Assembly: GCA_034190875.2 (NCBI GenBank)
Contig: CM067356.1
Location: 21,499,758-21,563,757, forward strand
Direction of reading: 5' to 3'
From: Urechis unicinctus
Taxonomy: Eukaryota > Annelida > Polychaeta > Xenopneusta > Urechidae
Length of the DNA: 64,000 nucleotides
Shown: positions 39,232 through 51,563 of the stretch, piece after piece
Layout: each line of letters begins with the position of its first letter
Position numbering within the stretch: position 1 is the stretch's first letter
The notes under the pieces: model-generated
Databases searched by the model: none
The model's input: the letters and a program-made list of their open reading frames with translations, nothing else
What the model was told of the DNA's origin: nothing
Translations under genes and position numbers: made by a program

Positions 39232-39490
39232 CTAAGCCAATAAATATTTGTGATTGCGTTTGTCTAAAATTAAGGGTCAAGTTTGAATCAATGCCAGTTT
39301 ATTTATTAATAATTGAAGCCAATAAATATTTTGTGATTGTGTTAGTGTAAATCAAGGGTCAAGTTTGAATCAATGACAGATTATTTATTAAAAATTTATG
39401 CCAACAGTCTAAATATTTGTGATTGTATTAGTCTAAAATCAAGGGTCAAGTTTTAATCAATGCCAGTTTAATCAATGCCAGTTCATTTAT
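39232..39490. repeat. Imperfect tandem repeat, about 85-bp unit, three copies
   Basis: The block 'CCAATAAATATTTGTGATTG...TCAAGGGTCAAGTTTGAATC...CAATGCCAGTTTATTTATTA' appears three times in succession, with substitutions and small indels. Confidence 0.85.
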
Positions 39491-40479
39491 TGTCGAACCC
39501 GTACATGGCGGTGAACAATCAATAAAACGACATTACATGCTAAAAAAACAGCCATTATGAATACTGTCACACTAAAGACAGAGCTTCTTGGTGAAGAACT
39601 CAAGAACACTAAACAAATCTTAATTTATGCAGCAAAGCAAGTTCAATATACAACCCGCATTGGTGTGGGGTGAAGGTTTTCGGAGAAATACCATGAATTT
39701 ATTACGTAAGTAATCTACGATTCCGAAGTAATAACATCTTTTTGTTTCCAAGTTCGAAGTTCCTCTGTATCTGAATGAAGTGCAAGAGAATTTATACATC
39801 TTAAATTTATATAACAAATTTGACAAATACGTAATTAAAACAGTACATATTTGGTCATCACTACCTTATAATTTGACGACCGACCAAACACGTACCTGAA
39901 AACGATGGTTCACTTCCACATATAGTATGACTGACTGACAATACGAAATGGTCGCGTAATGCTGAAAGAGATATAATTATCCATGGGCGTAGCATTTTTG
40001 GCAACAAGAATTCGTGTAGCATCTGAAGTATTTTTCTTCTCCTTGAATATACTCTTCCAAGAGTGGTGGAGTTACAATTAACGAGTGGAGGAATGCATTT
40101 ATGCGTAACTGAACAGGCATATATATATATATATATATAAATATGATTCAGTAGTTGGATCGGCCTCATCGCTACGACTTCTTGCCTTGCGAGTAATAAT
40201 ACACCCATGTGTACTCATTTAACAAGTAAAAAAAAAACCCTGCTTACGTAAGCAAATACAAATAATAAGAGAAAAGTACTCGCTCTCATATATGTACGCC
40301 AAATACTAGTCCCCTGATGCTATCATAAGCACGAATACTTGAAGGAGTTACTGCGTGACCAAGTTCAAGTTCCAACAATTATAATTCTTAGCAAGTTGGG
40401 TGATATGCGTATTCCGGTACATATGCGTATGTTTGGCTTTATTCCCTCACGAACAGCGTGCTGCATTTCTATACTTCTT

Positions 40480-42594
40480 CTTGTTCCATTATATGGCCAA
40501 CTTCAATAGGTTGAAGACTTTTGCCAATTAGGTTGCGCAATGAGAGAGGAAATATAAAGTAAAAAGTGAGAATAATGTACAGTGAGGAGTTTAAAAAGCA
40601 GAAAAATTAGGAGTTAGGGAAAGTAGGTGGCAAGTTGAGTCTTGAAAGCGTCAACTGTGCCAACTGACACGACGGAGGTATCTAGCAGATTCCAGTCTCT
40701 GATGGTTCTCGGGAAAAATGATTGCTTGTGGCATTCTGTTCTGGATGGAAGTATCTGGAAAGCATGAGATGGACTGTGTCTTGAGGTTCTTGTTGGCGGG
40801 ATGAGGTAATTGGATTTGTTGATACATATACTGTCATTTGTGATTTTAAACATCATAGCTAGTCTTGTCTCTTTACGCCGTTGTTCCAGTGACTTCCACT
40901 TAAGGTCCTCCAACATGTCTGTAACGCTTGACCGGTTGTGGTATCGATTTTTTTAAAAAAACAAGCTGCTCTTCGTTATACCTTCTCCAGGCATTGGATG
41001 TCACCTTTCTCATGAGGGTCCCACACTACGCTTGCATATTCTACTGAAGGTCTGACTAGGCTGAAGTAAGCTTGTTGTTTTATAGAGGTAGATGAGGAAA
41101 CTGATGGTCTTGTTTGCCTTAGCTGATATAGAATTGATGTGTTGCCTCCAGTTCAGTTCGGAGTTGATGGTGCATCCTAGGTATTTCGCCGAGTCGACAT
41201 GTTCAAGTAAGTGGTTATTAAGTTTGTAGTCATACTTGATTGGATGTTTCTTCTTGGAGATTGTCAAACTTGGCATTTCTGGGGGTGAAATTCCATTTTC
41301 CATTTTTGTTCCCATTTTGCAAGTTTGTCTATGTCTTCTTGGAGTACTTTACAGTTGGATTCGGAGGTGATGGCAAGGTATACTATGGTGTCTTCAGCAA
41401 AAAGGCGTACTGTAGATTTGATGGTACTAGGTATGTCGTTAATGTAGTAGAGAAACAGGGATGGACCAAGAACAGAGCCCTGTGGAACGCCAGATTTGAC
41501 TGGGACGGTGACCTTCTAGGACTACTGTTTGGGATCTGTTGGAGAGGAATGCCTGTATCCACTTGACGGTGTTGTCTTGAATGCCGTAGTGGTGAAGCTT
41601 ATGGAGTAAGAGACTGTGGGAGACTTTGTCGAAGGCCTTTGAGAAGTCCATTACTAGTACGTCTGTTTGCTTGCCTTGTTCGAGGTTGGTCGTGATATCA
41701 TTTGTGAACTCCAACAGCTGGGTCTCACATGATCGTTGCTTCCGGAAACCGTGTTGGAGGGGATACAGGATGTTGTTGGACTCTCCATGTTTCATGATGT
41801 TGCTAGTGACTATATGTTCCATTATCTTGCAGCATATGCAGGTAAGTGAGATTGGCCTTGTATTTATTTTCTTTCTTGTACACTGGTGTTATAGATGCGG
41901 CTTTCCAACTTTCTGGAATTTCAGATGTTTGCATTGATAGGTTGAATATTATGGAGAGGATAGGAGCAATGGATGGAGCTAATTCTTTCAGTACTCTAGG
42001 TCTTATTTCGTCTGGGCCGGCTTTGTGGGGGTTGAGATTTTCTAGAAGCTTCTGGATTCCTTTGCTTGTGATTGTGATATTGTCTGCGACTGGGAATTTT
42101 ATCGAGCTATCGGTGTATTTACTTTTGGCAAAATCTTTTGCTGAGATATTTTCCTTCTTTGAGAATACTGATTGAAACTGTCTGTTCATGATATTTGCTT
42201 TGTCTTCCGGTTCAGTGAAAAGTAACCCCCCTTCTTTAAGGCCAGGAATGTTCGAGCTATCTTTCTTCCTGTGCTTAATGTAGGTCCAAAATCTCTTCAT
42301 GCAGTTGTAGTTATTTTCGCCTACTTCTGATGGTGTGATGATGTTTTCGATGTATTTCCAGTAGGCCTGACGTAAGGTTTTCTGTACTATTTGCTTCAGC
42401 GATTTGTATTTAGAGATGTCTTGGTGATTGTTCGACTTTTTCTTCCTGCTATATAGTCTATCCCGTTTCTTAAGAATCTTTCTGATTTCAGGTGTGATCC
42501 AAGGGCTCGAGTCCTTCTTTTTGGCTTGTTTATGAGGAATATGTTGTTTTGTTGATTCTATATATATATGGTCCATGATTTTGTTCGTAGACAA
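40480..42594 (-). mobile_element. Non-LTR retrotransposon (LINE), 5'-truncated and decayed, CR1/Jockey-like
   Basis: Reverse-transcriptase pieces are read in several frames. 41803-42594 gives the N-terminal linker and first motifs (NLNPHKAGPDEI, ESWKAASITPVYKK). 41439-41822 gives LQHGFRKQRSCETQL and DFSKAFDKVSHSLLLHKL. About 41465-41500 gives SGVPQGSVLGP. About 41380 reads LFAEDTIVYL where an active enzyme has FADD. 41010-41315 is the YLGCTINSELNW region, and 40614-40916 the C-terminal end (FPRTIRDWNLLD...FKTQL). Frames change several times, and no endonuclease domain is present, so the copy is 5' truncated and dead. The 3' end near 40480-40500 has an AAGAAGAAG-type tail. The clade is uncertain between CR1/L2 and Jockey. 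Confidence 0.85.
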
Positions 42595-42705
42595 AACCTT
42601 GAATTTCCACTTAATATTCGTTTATATGCGCATTTCTCAAACATACTCGTGCAAGTGCTTTTTTTCTGCGCATTTGGGAGTGAATGTGTACTTTACTAAT
42701 ACGAT

Positions 42706-42818
42706 TAGGCAAGGCAATTCGCCCCTGGTGTTTTGACAATCTGATGCCACCGCTCGGATGTGAGAGATCGAAAGTAGTAAATGGCGCGGAGCTGTCAGAG
42801 GCGGAGTTTCTTTGCCTA
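42706..42818. mobile_element. TAGGCAA inverted-repeat MITE, copy 1
   Basis: 113 bp starting TAGGCAAGG and ending TTTGCCTA, with the perfect 10-bp direct repeat CTAATACGAT on both sides (42696-42705 and 42819-42828). The interior matches the copies at 50461 and 51447 in the opposite orientation. TSD lengths of 8-10 bp and the lack of a poly(A) tail suggest a cut-and-paste DNA transposon relic, possibly Mutator-like. The superfamily is not certain. Confidence 0.8.
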
Positions 42819-43572
42819 CTAATACGATATGTTAGACGTCGATATCTTCGATGGCTGCACCTTGTTTGCGTGACTTACTGTGATATTCTCAGAGTTTGGT
42901 AGCTATTTGTACTTTGTATATTATATGCTTTAGATTCTATGACAGTATTATATGATTCTACAGGAGAGAAATCATTTTATTTTAGGGGAAACAGCAAAAT
43001 AGTTGCATGGAAATAAAAGCAGAAAATAATCATGTCAACTTGCGGTGGCGGACAACAGCAATGACTTCACACCACTTAAGATTATCTGAAAAAAATACAC
43101 ATCGGTCATTAATACTTAAAGTGGACCAATTATATGGATGAATCTTTTAGACCCTCACTAGTTCGTTTCTATAATGCAGTTGTTCAGCTTAATTCAATAA
43201 AGTCTATGCGCTGAATCTCAAAACAATTACCCCTTCAGCACTATCATAATGTTCCTCGCATGTGTAACAGGGGGCAACTGTGCTTCATTCAAACCCAACA
43301 TTTTTCTGCAAATGCACATGGAGTATGGAATTTTTTTCTTTTCTTCTACAGGTGATCAACTTTAGGAGATATGCTATTTATCTGGTAGGGGTGCTGATAT
43401 CTAACAGCTAACTTATAGCATAACTCTACCTGATTCAAGCATGCTGTCTCAATCAAAGCAGCCATGCGAATTAATTGGTGTTACACAGAAGAACTGGTTG
43501 GTTCGTAAATGTCAAAGTCTATGTGACATGAATCCTACTGTAAATTACAACACCATGCTGTGTCCAAATAAT

Positions 43573-43578
43573 TTTATT
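43573..43578 (-). terminator. Poly(A) signal of DDX52
   Basis: AATAAA on the minus strand about 95 nt below the DDX52 stop codon, followed by a GT-rich stretch (TGGTGTTGT), as expected for a cleavage site. Confidence 0.6.
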
Positions 43579-43672
43579 GACAACATAGTGCAAAGGTCAA
43601 GCAATATTGATGTGGCATCAAACAAATACTAAAGGTTACATTATGACACAGATACGAAACATTTATGTATCT

Positions 43673-46600
43673 TCACTTGTTTTTTTTTAATTTGGACTTC
43701 TTTTTCTGTTGATTTCCAGACTGCTTCTGCTTGCCATCATTATTTCTGTTACTTTTCTTCATGCCACTCTTGGGCTGAAACTTGTGACCTTTGGAAAGGT
43801 TTGCTCTATTGGTGTTTTTGTGATGTAAAGACTTGCTTTTGTGAGCTGGTGGGTTGTAGATTTTGCCTTCTGTGCTGTGATATTCGGGTTTCCCAGCCTC
43901 CCCTATGTTCTTCCTATAAAAAAAGTGATTAGATGATAATTCAATATATCTGGTATATCAATCATCCAATCAATCAATCAATCATACAATGCACCAAATT
44001 CAATAATATCAACCAGGTTCTCAATATATAAATCACTTAATCAATGGTAGAGCATCAATATCAATTATGGATCAGAAAATTGATTCAACATTCAAACAAT
44101 CAATTTATTATTCATTGCAAAACTCCAGCGACAGCTACTGTCGAGTATCCCTTATCCGGTATTCCGAAATCCGGATTTTTTTGGCAAGCACCATTATGAT
44201 GCGAGTGCCTTGCCTATGAAACGACCATAGTTCACTAATTAGCATAATCATCAGTACTGTTATGTTGATCTGTTCTTTGCCTCACAGTGTACATTTAGAA
44301 AAGACTGACGGGACCTCGGCTCATATTATTAGCTGACATTGTCTATATATAGCCTGTGTCCAAACATTGTCGCAATGAGATTTTAATCCCAACACAATCG
44401 CTTTGTTTTGACTGTTTTGTTAGATTCCCAAACCCGACATAACTTTGAGGTAGGCTTGCAACTGTGAACACACCCTTTGGCAAGTATATATATATACAAA
44501 GTTAAGGAAGAGGGCACAGCGGTGTTTGTTTGGGAAACGCTTATGTTATGATTTACACAAAGTTGTGTTTCCAAACTTCCGCAATGCATTATAATGGGCA
44601 TGTAGAAAGGCATCATGAAATCCGAAAAATTCCAGACTCAGCAACTTGCTCAGCCCCGGGCATTCCTAATAAGGAATACTCAACTATATAACATGATGAC
44701 TACACAGAGATCACTCCACAAAATCATTACCAGTGACTTTTCTGCTGCCGTTCTCGGGGGAGAGTTCGTACAGGTTTTCTGTGGGGTGCATGGCTTGCTA
44801 GCTTCTTCTTCTCTTCCCTATATACAAACAAGTACATCCATGACTAAACTTCATCGGTAATGAATCAAGAACTCAAAAGAAGTTAATCAGAATTCGGTAT
44901 ACACTGCACCAAGTTTGATCAGATCACTAATATTTCAAAATAATACTTGGTGGCTGGGTAAAGAGTCATCATATATTCTGGAACTGGACACCCTGTGCCT
45001 CTCAAAAGGTTAGCAATGCTTCGCAGGTTAGTTTTGTCATCATCTGTGAAGTAGGTAATGGATTGGCCCCGCCTCCCAGCACGACCTGTACGACCTGAGA
45101 GAAAACAAGAACCTCCATGAAAGATTCAACCAATCATTGCAAATCATATCAGTACAACTTGCCACCAATGAGAAGTTAGGTAACAACAAATCATTATGTA
45201 CTTCCTTACCTATTTTGTGGATGTAGCTGATGGCACTATTGGGGAAGTCATAATTAATGACCAAATTGACACCTTTGAAGTCTATTCCTCTTCCCATGAG
45301 GTCAGTACAGATGAGGATCCAAATACGGCCAGCTCGGAAACCCTCAACCACCTTATCCCTCTGTCATATTTACCACAAACAATGTGTCATCGAGGGACTC
45401 AAGTTATTTAAAAGCATAAGTTATTCAAAGGGCATTGGAAAGTTGCTTTGGTAGCACCAAGTATATATCACAGATAGAATGAGCGAGCATGGTGTGTCAT
45501 TACGTTTTGACCATTATTATATACAGGGACTCATTTTATTAGCTGGATAGTAGTAATGCCTTAAGAAATCAAGATGAGGTAACCTGGGCCTGAGTTCGAT
45601 CTGCATGGATGACATCCACATTAATCCTGTCATAGATCAGCTCATGGAACAGCTCCTTGGCTCGGTCCTTTGACTGTACAAATATCAAGACTGGAGGCTG
45701 GATCCCCTGAACACACACTCACTCATGTCAGCTCCCTCCACCAAGAGACAATGGAAATAAAGAGGCAAAGAAATAAAGAGGCAATGGAAATATAGGTGCA
45801 ATGGAAATAAAGAGTAACACAATAGATTAATGTTGAGTCTTTCAAGCATGAAAGCAGAGTTCAAGAACTGATCAGACTGGCAACATCTTGCAAGAAAATT
45901 TTATCCTGCAAAGTTGAACATATTCAATTGAGTTAAAGCCAGTAAACCAAAGTTTCATACATCCACAAAGAGCCATTCCATTCTTTCTTTCAAGATTGTT
46001 CTAACCTGTCTAACGAGATTTCTCAGAGCGAGTAGCTTCCCTGACTCTGTGCCAACATACTCCAGTCTCTGGTCGACTGTCTCTGTTGCCGAGTTTCTAC
46101 AAACACCAAAACATGACATGTCTACTCATTGTTTTTACACAAAAGTTGAAAAATAATATAAATAATATTAAGAATATTGCATTTGTTTTTCCAACCAAGC
46201 ATTTGAGAAAGACTGTAATCCGACAGTAAATAAATACAGTACAATAAATAAGGAGCTAGAAGTGATTTGATAGCAATGGAAATATAGTCACCTAGCTCCT
46301 ATGTAGACTTGAAGCACATTATTCAGATTGAGTTTGCACCATTGCTCGACCTCATAAGCAAATGTAGCAGAAAACAAGGCTCGACACACACTGTTGGAGG
46401 AGCAAGCTTGGTAAATGGTTGCGATCTGTAAAACGATCACATAGCTATCTCATCACATGATTGGTGATCTAGTGGTCAGTTTTTTTTATGCACTTCAGTG
46501 ACAAATGCATATTTTCTGTTCATACGATAAGATTACCTGTTGCCGGAAACCTGTTTTCCCTTCTTCAAACAACTTATCCGATTCGTCCACCACCAGCCAC

Positions 46601-49600
46601 TCAACACTACATCACACAGACAACATTGTCCAGACAAGCCCCTCAATGTTGACCTGATTGATCCAGTGCAACTTACATAAAACCATCAAAAGAAAGATAA
46701 AAGCTCATGAAAGTTTGTACAGATTCATCTAAAATAGAGTTGGGAGCTGAAAGCCATTTTAATTAAAAGGCAATAAAAGATGAATGATTATGATGCATGG
46801 AGAAGAGTGATATTATAGGGGTCAAGGTCATGTCACTCCACCAAACGGCAGGATCATATTCCTAAGGTACAAAAACCAGTACTGCAGAGACATACCACAG
46901 ATAAACCATAAGGTTATAATCACTCACTTAGCCAGGCTGATAAGAGGAGGGTCATCTTGTATGAGGTACACCAAACGATTGGGAGTTGTCACTAGGACAT
47001 CTGAAAAGGTAAGCACATAACAGGATTAATTCAAGCGCCCTTCCAACTATTTTGACAAATACACCTGCCCTCACTAATAAATACATGTATATGAACATTA
47101 CAGGAGATTACAAAGTTTTCCCCAAATTTTGCTGTGATTCAATGCTAAATGAAAACCTACCAAACTTCTGGGCAGTTTTTGGCCCATATTTCTCCACAGC
47201 AGTTCCAGCCTTCTCAATGAATACTATTTTGAAACCAGTACCCTCTGCCAATTGAACACACTCTCTATGAATCTGCAAGTATAAATGCATTTTATATGCG
47301 TGACTGGTCGGAATGAATAGCATTTTGATGTTTGCATTTGGTCCATATACAAGGCATTAAAATGGACTACTATCAGATTGTCATTGTTCTTAAGACAACA
47401 CACCTGTTTGGCCAACTCTCTTGTAGGAGCTAGTATAAGAGCCCTGAAGCCCTTTTTCATGGGGCACCTAAGATGATGTAATACTGGCAAGAGGAAGGCC
47501 AACGTTTTACCCGAGCCAGTAGGTGCACAACCAAGGACTTCACGCCGCTATGAAAGACACATAAACCACAAAATATCATTAAAGGAGGGACTAGATTTCA
47601 TATAGTATACAATCTGAAAGAAACCTTATTGCTAAATTATTGACTAAGATAAAGCTCTCATAGTCAAAAATGCTTTTTGACACAGATTTCAATCATCTGT
47701 TAAAAACTAGTTAGCAATCTTATACTTATCAAATCCAATCATAACTTACTGACATGTTGACAAGAACTTCCAAATTGACAGGCTGATTTAGATTTCATAA
47801 CTTCTATTGACATGCTAACACTAAACATAGATTTTATTTTATGAGTTAAATGTGCAGATGATGCACACCTCCATCATGGCTGGAATAGCTTGCATCTGTA
47901 TGGACGTTGGGACTAGGAAGCCCATTTTCTCCACATTAGCCAGGAGTTGCTTATTAACCCCATACATGTTCGCTAGCTGCCCGAACTCTGTCATTGGGTT
48001 AGGAACATCCGAGCCATAAGCATGAATGTGATGTTGATTTCGTAAGTGGCGCAACTCTTCCTTTTTTATTTCAGCTAACTTGGCTTCACTTTTGGGCTGT
48101 TTTTTCTGCTTCTTCTTGGAATTTGAATATGGCAGATCCGTGTGACTTCCAGCTTTTATAGCTCCCAGTAACTGCAGCTGTTCATCAGGGTCTTTCTCGT
48201 CAACAGCATTCTCATCAATAGATAGATCTTCTTGCACAAAGCCTAAAGGTTTTAAATACAAACACTCAACTTGAACAGGCTTCCTTGACAGATTCTATCA
48301 ATTATATATGATATACCTGGGTAATATAATTTTTTATTTCATAACTTACATTTTGTCTTTTTGGCCGGTTGGACCTGTGAGTCATCATTAGGGCGCTTCA
48401 GCACACTGGGAGGAACGTTTGACTTGGGCTCCAGAGGAACCTGTGGTTTCAGAATCTGGACACATCAACAATAATTGTCTATAGTCAATGCATGAATAAG
48501 GCATCAAATATAAGTAGGATACCACATGCTGTTTAAAAAGCAACAAATTATTAGAGGGGCTCGAAGTTAATGCCTGGCCACCCACTAATGGCAAGTCAAA
48601 ATTGCCTCGGGTGGGAAGAAATTACAAAACTGGTCGCCCGGGTGGCGAGTGAACAATTCGCCTGTATTAAGTATTTGTGATGCGTCCGCATGAAACAGCT
48701 AATAGTTGAGCGATTCGGTCGCTCGTGGCATGCTCTGATGCACACACCCATTAATTTAAGACGAAGTTAAGCCTCCATACCACCACTGAAATCACCAGTG
48801 ATTGTTTACTCCAAACACAGCAATTATTTATTGAGAGGGTCTTCATAGTAGTATTGAATAAACAGATTTGGACACCTTATATGACCTTATCAGATGTCCC
48901 ATTGATATCGTTAATTGGGCACTACTATACCGTCGCTCACTTAGCTAACCACTAGTTCACATGGGTCGCCTAACTAATGCAGCAGTGCGACTGTTATACT
49001 GAAATGACGCATCCCCATTCATATGTTTTCTGGTATTTCATATATAATATAACCTTGTTTGTTTCATCCCATCTCTGCCAACAATATCATCCCAATACCC
49101 CATCCGAAATCGTAGCAATATTTTCCGTACTTTGGGAGTAAAACACCTCTCAGAAGTAGGCAAGGCACTCGCCCCTAGTGTTTTGATGATCTGATGCCAC
49201 CTTAGGGGCGAGGGTCTGTATGGCAGAATCTTGAGCGTTATAAGCAAATTTGCTCCTTTTCGCAATGCAGACAAGGGACAGTTTAAAAATCATATCTATA
49301 AATGTCTTACCATCAATCTTGCCTAGAGTGCAAGATCAGTCATACTCCTTAATCAACAGAATCAACGAAATCCAACACTATTTTAAAATTGTTGTCCAAC
49401 ATGGCTACCGCGCAAATCAAAAACATGAGCGACATCACAGCGTATTACCGAGAATTAACTCAATATGTTGCATTTGTTGAGTTTTTGAACAAAGTTTCTC
49501 GACGTGCCGGACTTTCGTGCTGAAATGGAACAATAGTACGATAATTTAGTAATAGAAAGTCCTCGTGTCATTTTGTGACATAATCTTGCATTTTGACACA

Positions 49601-50246
49601 AATTTTTTTTCATGGAGGGCTGTGGTAAGTTTTTAGCGAGTTCATCAGTCATTTTGACTTCATAAGCTCCGAAAATTCACAGGCGGCACCTCGCCTCTAC
49701 AGTTGTAAATAGCGTGGCTCTGTCACAGGCGGAGTTTCTTTGCCTACTCTCAAGAGCAGCCATGAATTTTTGTGCTAGAATTGCATTCGATTACTCTTTT
49801 ATATTTGTGTCGTTGAGTGTCCTTAATCATGTTTATTTGCGTTGTTCATCTTCATGTATGAAAAAGTTATTGCGGATAGAAAAGAAGTCTTGCGAGTGAA
49901 TCCCTCTCCTGGCCTACACTGCTCTAAAGCTATCACACGTAGTACCGGATCCATCGCTGGCTTGATGACATGTTGCTTACGTCCCATGATAAAACAGTTA
50001 GATCTTAGACCCTTAGAGACCAGGTCTAGGGCTGCGGGGAGTGGGTTATGGCCACGTACGGCTCGCATACGGTGACACATTATCGCTCACTGGACAACAA
50101 CACTGAGAAAATATCAACAAGATATGTAGTCATGCAATCATTTCATCATCTGAAATCACCTCGAGACGTTCTGCATCCTTTTTAAATCGTTTGAAATTAA
50201 ACTTTGCTCCTGCACCTAATTTACGGAAGAAATCGAGACCGTCCAT
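43673..50246 (-). CDS. DDX52: DEAD-box RNA helicase DDX52 (Rok1), complete
   Basis: ATP-dependent RNA helicase needed for 18S rRNA maturation in the nucleolus (known for yeast Rok1). The 14 exons, 5' to 3', are: 50160-50246, 48350-48455, 47869-48242, 47404-47547, 47161-47272, 46928-47000, 46537-46606, 46292-46425, 46006-46096, 45584-45706, 45210-45360, 44947-45094, 44731-44817, 43673-43913. All phases agree; 1,941 nt, 646 residues (human 599). It starts [16 protein letters not shown], like the human protein. Motifs in order: Q motif ([12 protein letters not shown]), motif [27 protein letters not shown] (the DESD rather than DEAD form is typical of this family), [14 protein letters not shown], and motif VI HKIGRTGRAG, with Lys where HRIGRTGR is usual. 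The lysine-rich C-terminal tail (KKSKLKKNK) fits a nucleolar protein. Confidence 0.96.
44138..44686. mobile_element. Possible pogo/Tigger-like MITE in DDX52 intron
   Basis: The left end after a TA is CTGTCGAGTATCCCTTATCC. The right end, read on the other strand, begins GTTGAGTATTCCTTATTAGG, about 80% matching. Flanking TA and ends of the GAGTATCCCTTATCCGG type resemble the pogo/Tigger group of Tc1-mariner elements. There is no open transposase frame. Confidence 0.5.
49157..49746. mobile_element. TAGGCAA inverted-repeat element, longer copy 2 (590 bp)
   Basis: It starts TAGGCAAGGC at 49157 and ends TTTGCCTA at 49746, in DDX52 intron 1. Its first 45 bp and last 30 bp match the short copies, but about 500 bp of unrelated sequence lies between. 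The flanks CTCTCAGAAG and CTCTCAAGAG are an imperfect 10-bp duplication. It may be the longer parental form, or a short copy with an insertion. Confidence 0.65.
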
Positions 50247-50460
50247 GCCTGACAGTTGGTACTCGGATGTGGCAGCACACCAACGTGGACAACTGACGTT
50301 TCAGCCTCAGTCGTTCTCATTATCTGATGGCAGTAATCGGACTACAGAAAACAATTCTGAATCAAATGTGTGCAGTGCTTCGGGGTAAAGGCAATAAAAT
50401 ATGTGAGCAGCCTTTGGGTAAGGCGTTAGCAAACTATGGACCTTGAGCTCATGGTATGGC

Positions 50461-50577
50461 CTAAGCAAAGAAACTCCGCCTCTGACAGCTCCGCACTACT
50501 GTTTACTACTTTCGATCTCTCACAACCTAGCTGTGTCATCAGATCATCAAAACACCAGGGGCGAGTTGCCTTGCCTA
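50461..50577. mobile_element. TAGGCAA inverted-repeat MITE, copy 3
   Basis: 117 bp in reverse orientation (CTAAGCAAAG...CCTTGCCTA) with the exact 8-bp direct repeat GGTATGGC on each side (50453-50460, 50578-50585). It lies in the downstream copy of the UFD1 tail duplication. Confidence 0.85.
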
Positions 50578-51133
50578 GGTATGGCGCAGAGTAAGTAACC
50601 ATGCAATCGCGGCTCGCACAGGATGATTTTTTACAATGAAATTTGCACAATAATATGCAACAGCATATGTTAAGGATGCTTTTCAGAATTATTTTAAAAC
50701 CATTTCTTACGCTACAAAAAGCCAACTTAAGTTTCCTAAGGCGTTCATCATAGCAACCAAAGAGTAAAATTTGGGATCAGAACAGTAGAAGGCCAAGTAT
50801 GTGCAGAAATGGACTGAACATTATATTACCACATACATCAGGACACTAGATAGCCCTATTCCGAATAAAGCAGATTTTTAGTAAACATAACTCTCAAATT
50901 AATCTGAACTATGATATTTTCAACTGATGCACAACATAGACAAATGGATGGTTATATGTGTGCCTTGGTATTTGGTATGAGAAAATAACTATCAAAACAA
51001 AGATTTTATTGATTAAGACAAATGCACAAATGCTTGCATTACAATATTCATTGAATCAACAGGCACACAAAAAACAGGAATATAAATCAGTACACAATGC
51101 ACATTAATGTTATAACATGTGATAAATCAAGAG

Positions 51134-51373
51134 TTATCTCTTTCGATTTTTGTTTTTAAGTGTTTGTCCCTCCCCAGAGAAAGCTTCAAAATATGACTCG
51201 TCGTCCTTGTTCTAGAACACAGGAAACAGCAAAAAGAGTCAAATATATGGTATAAAATTGAAATTTGCTATCAATAATTGAAACGTATAATGTTCCTTAC
51301 ATTGGCCCCATTATTTCTTGCTGCTCTCAGAAATGTGATTTTTCCCTTTTTGAAGTCATAATTTGGTATACCA
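51134..51373 (-). CDS. UFD1: Second copy of the last two UFD1 exons
   Basis: Exons 51301-51373 ([18 protein letters not shown]...) and 51134-51211 ([20 protein letters not shown]..., stop) repeat 52291-52363 and 52124-52201 with intact splice sites and frame. The only protein difference is Ser instead of Leu after DDE. In principle they could serve as an alternative 3' end that again supplies the second SHP box. Confidence 0.85.
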
Positions 51374-51446
51374 CTGAAGATAAATAAAAAAACACATTTA
51401 TTGGATTAGCGTTAGCAAACTATGGACCTTGAGCTCATGGTATGGC

Positions 51447-51563
51447 CTAAGCAAAGAAACTCCGCCTCTGACAGCTCCGCACTACTGTTTACTACTTTCG
51501 ATCTCTCACAACCTAGCTGTGTCATCAGATCATCAAAACACCAGGGGCGAGTTGCCTTGCCTA
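51447..51563. mobile_element. TAGGCAA inverted-repeat MITE, copy 4 (duplicate of copy 3)
   Basis: Same insertion as copy 3 with the same GGTATGGC flanks. It was carried along by the tandem duplication, so the insertion is older than the duplication. Confidence 0.9.

Larger units (their letters stand above)
38601..43572. other. Intergenic region between clathrin and DDX52 genes
   Basis: No host gene is recognised. It holds an AT-rich tandem repeat (39232-39490), a decayed LINE (about 40480-42594) and a small inverted-repeat element (42706-42818). 38601-39231 and 39491-40480 show nothing beyond short AT runs such as 40120-40140. Confidence 0.6.
50423..51408. repeat. Tandem duplication over the UFD1 3' end, copy 1
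   Basis: This 986-bp unit is repeated directly at 51409-52398. I noted only two substitutions and one 4-bp indel between them. It starts GCGTTAGCAAACTATGG and ends CATTTATTGGATTA. It carries UFD1's last two exons, the poly(A) signal and a MITE. Confidence 0.95.

Noticed and set aside
48553-48680. hAT-like left end (GGGGCTCGAAGTTAATGCC) in DDX52 intron 1
   Set aside because: No matching inverted end or flank repeat could be found nearby.
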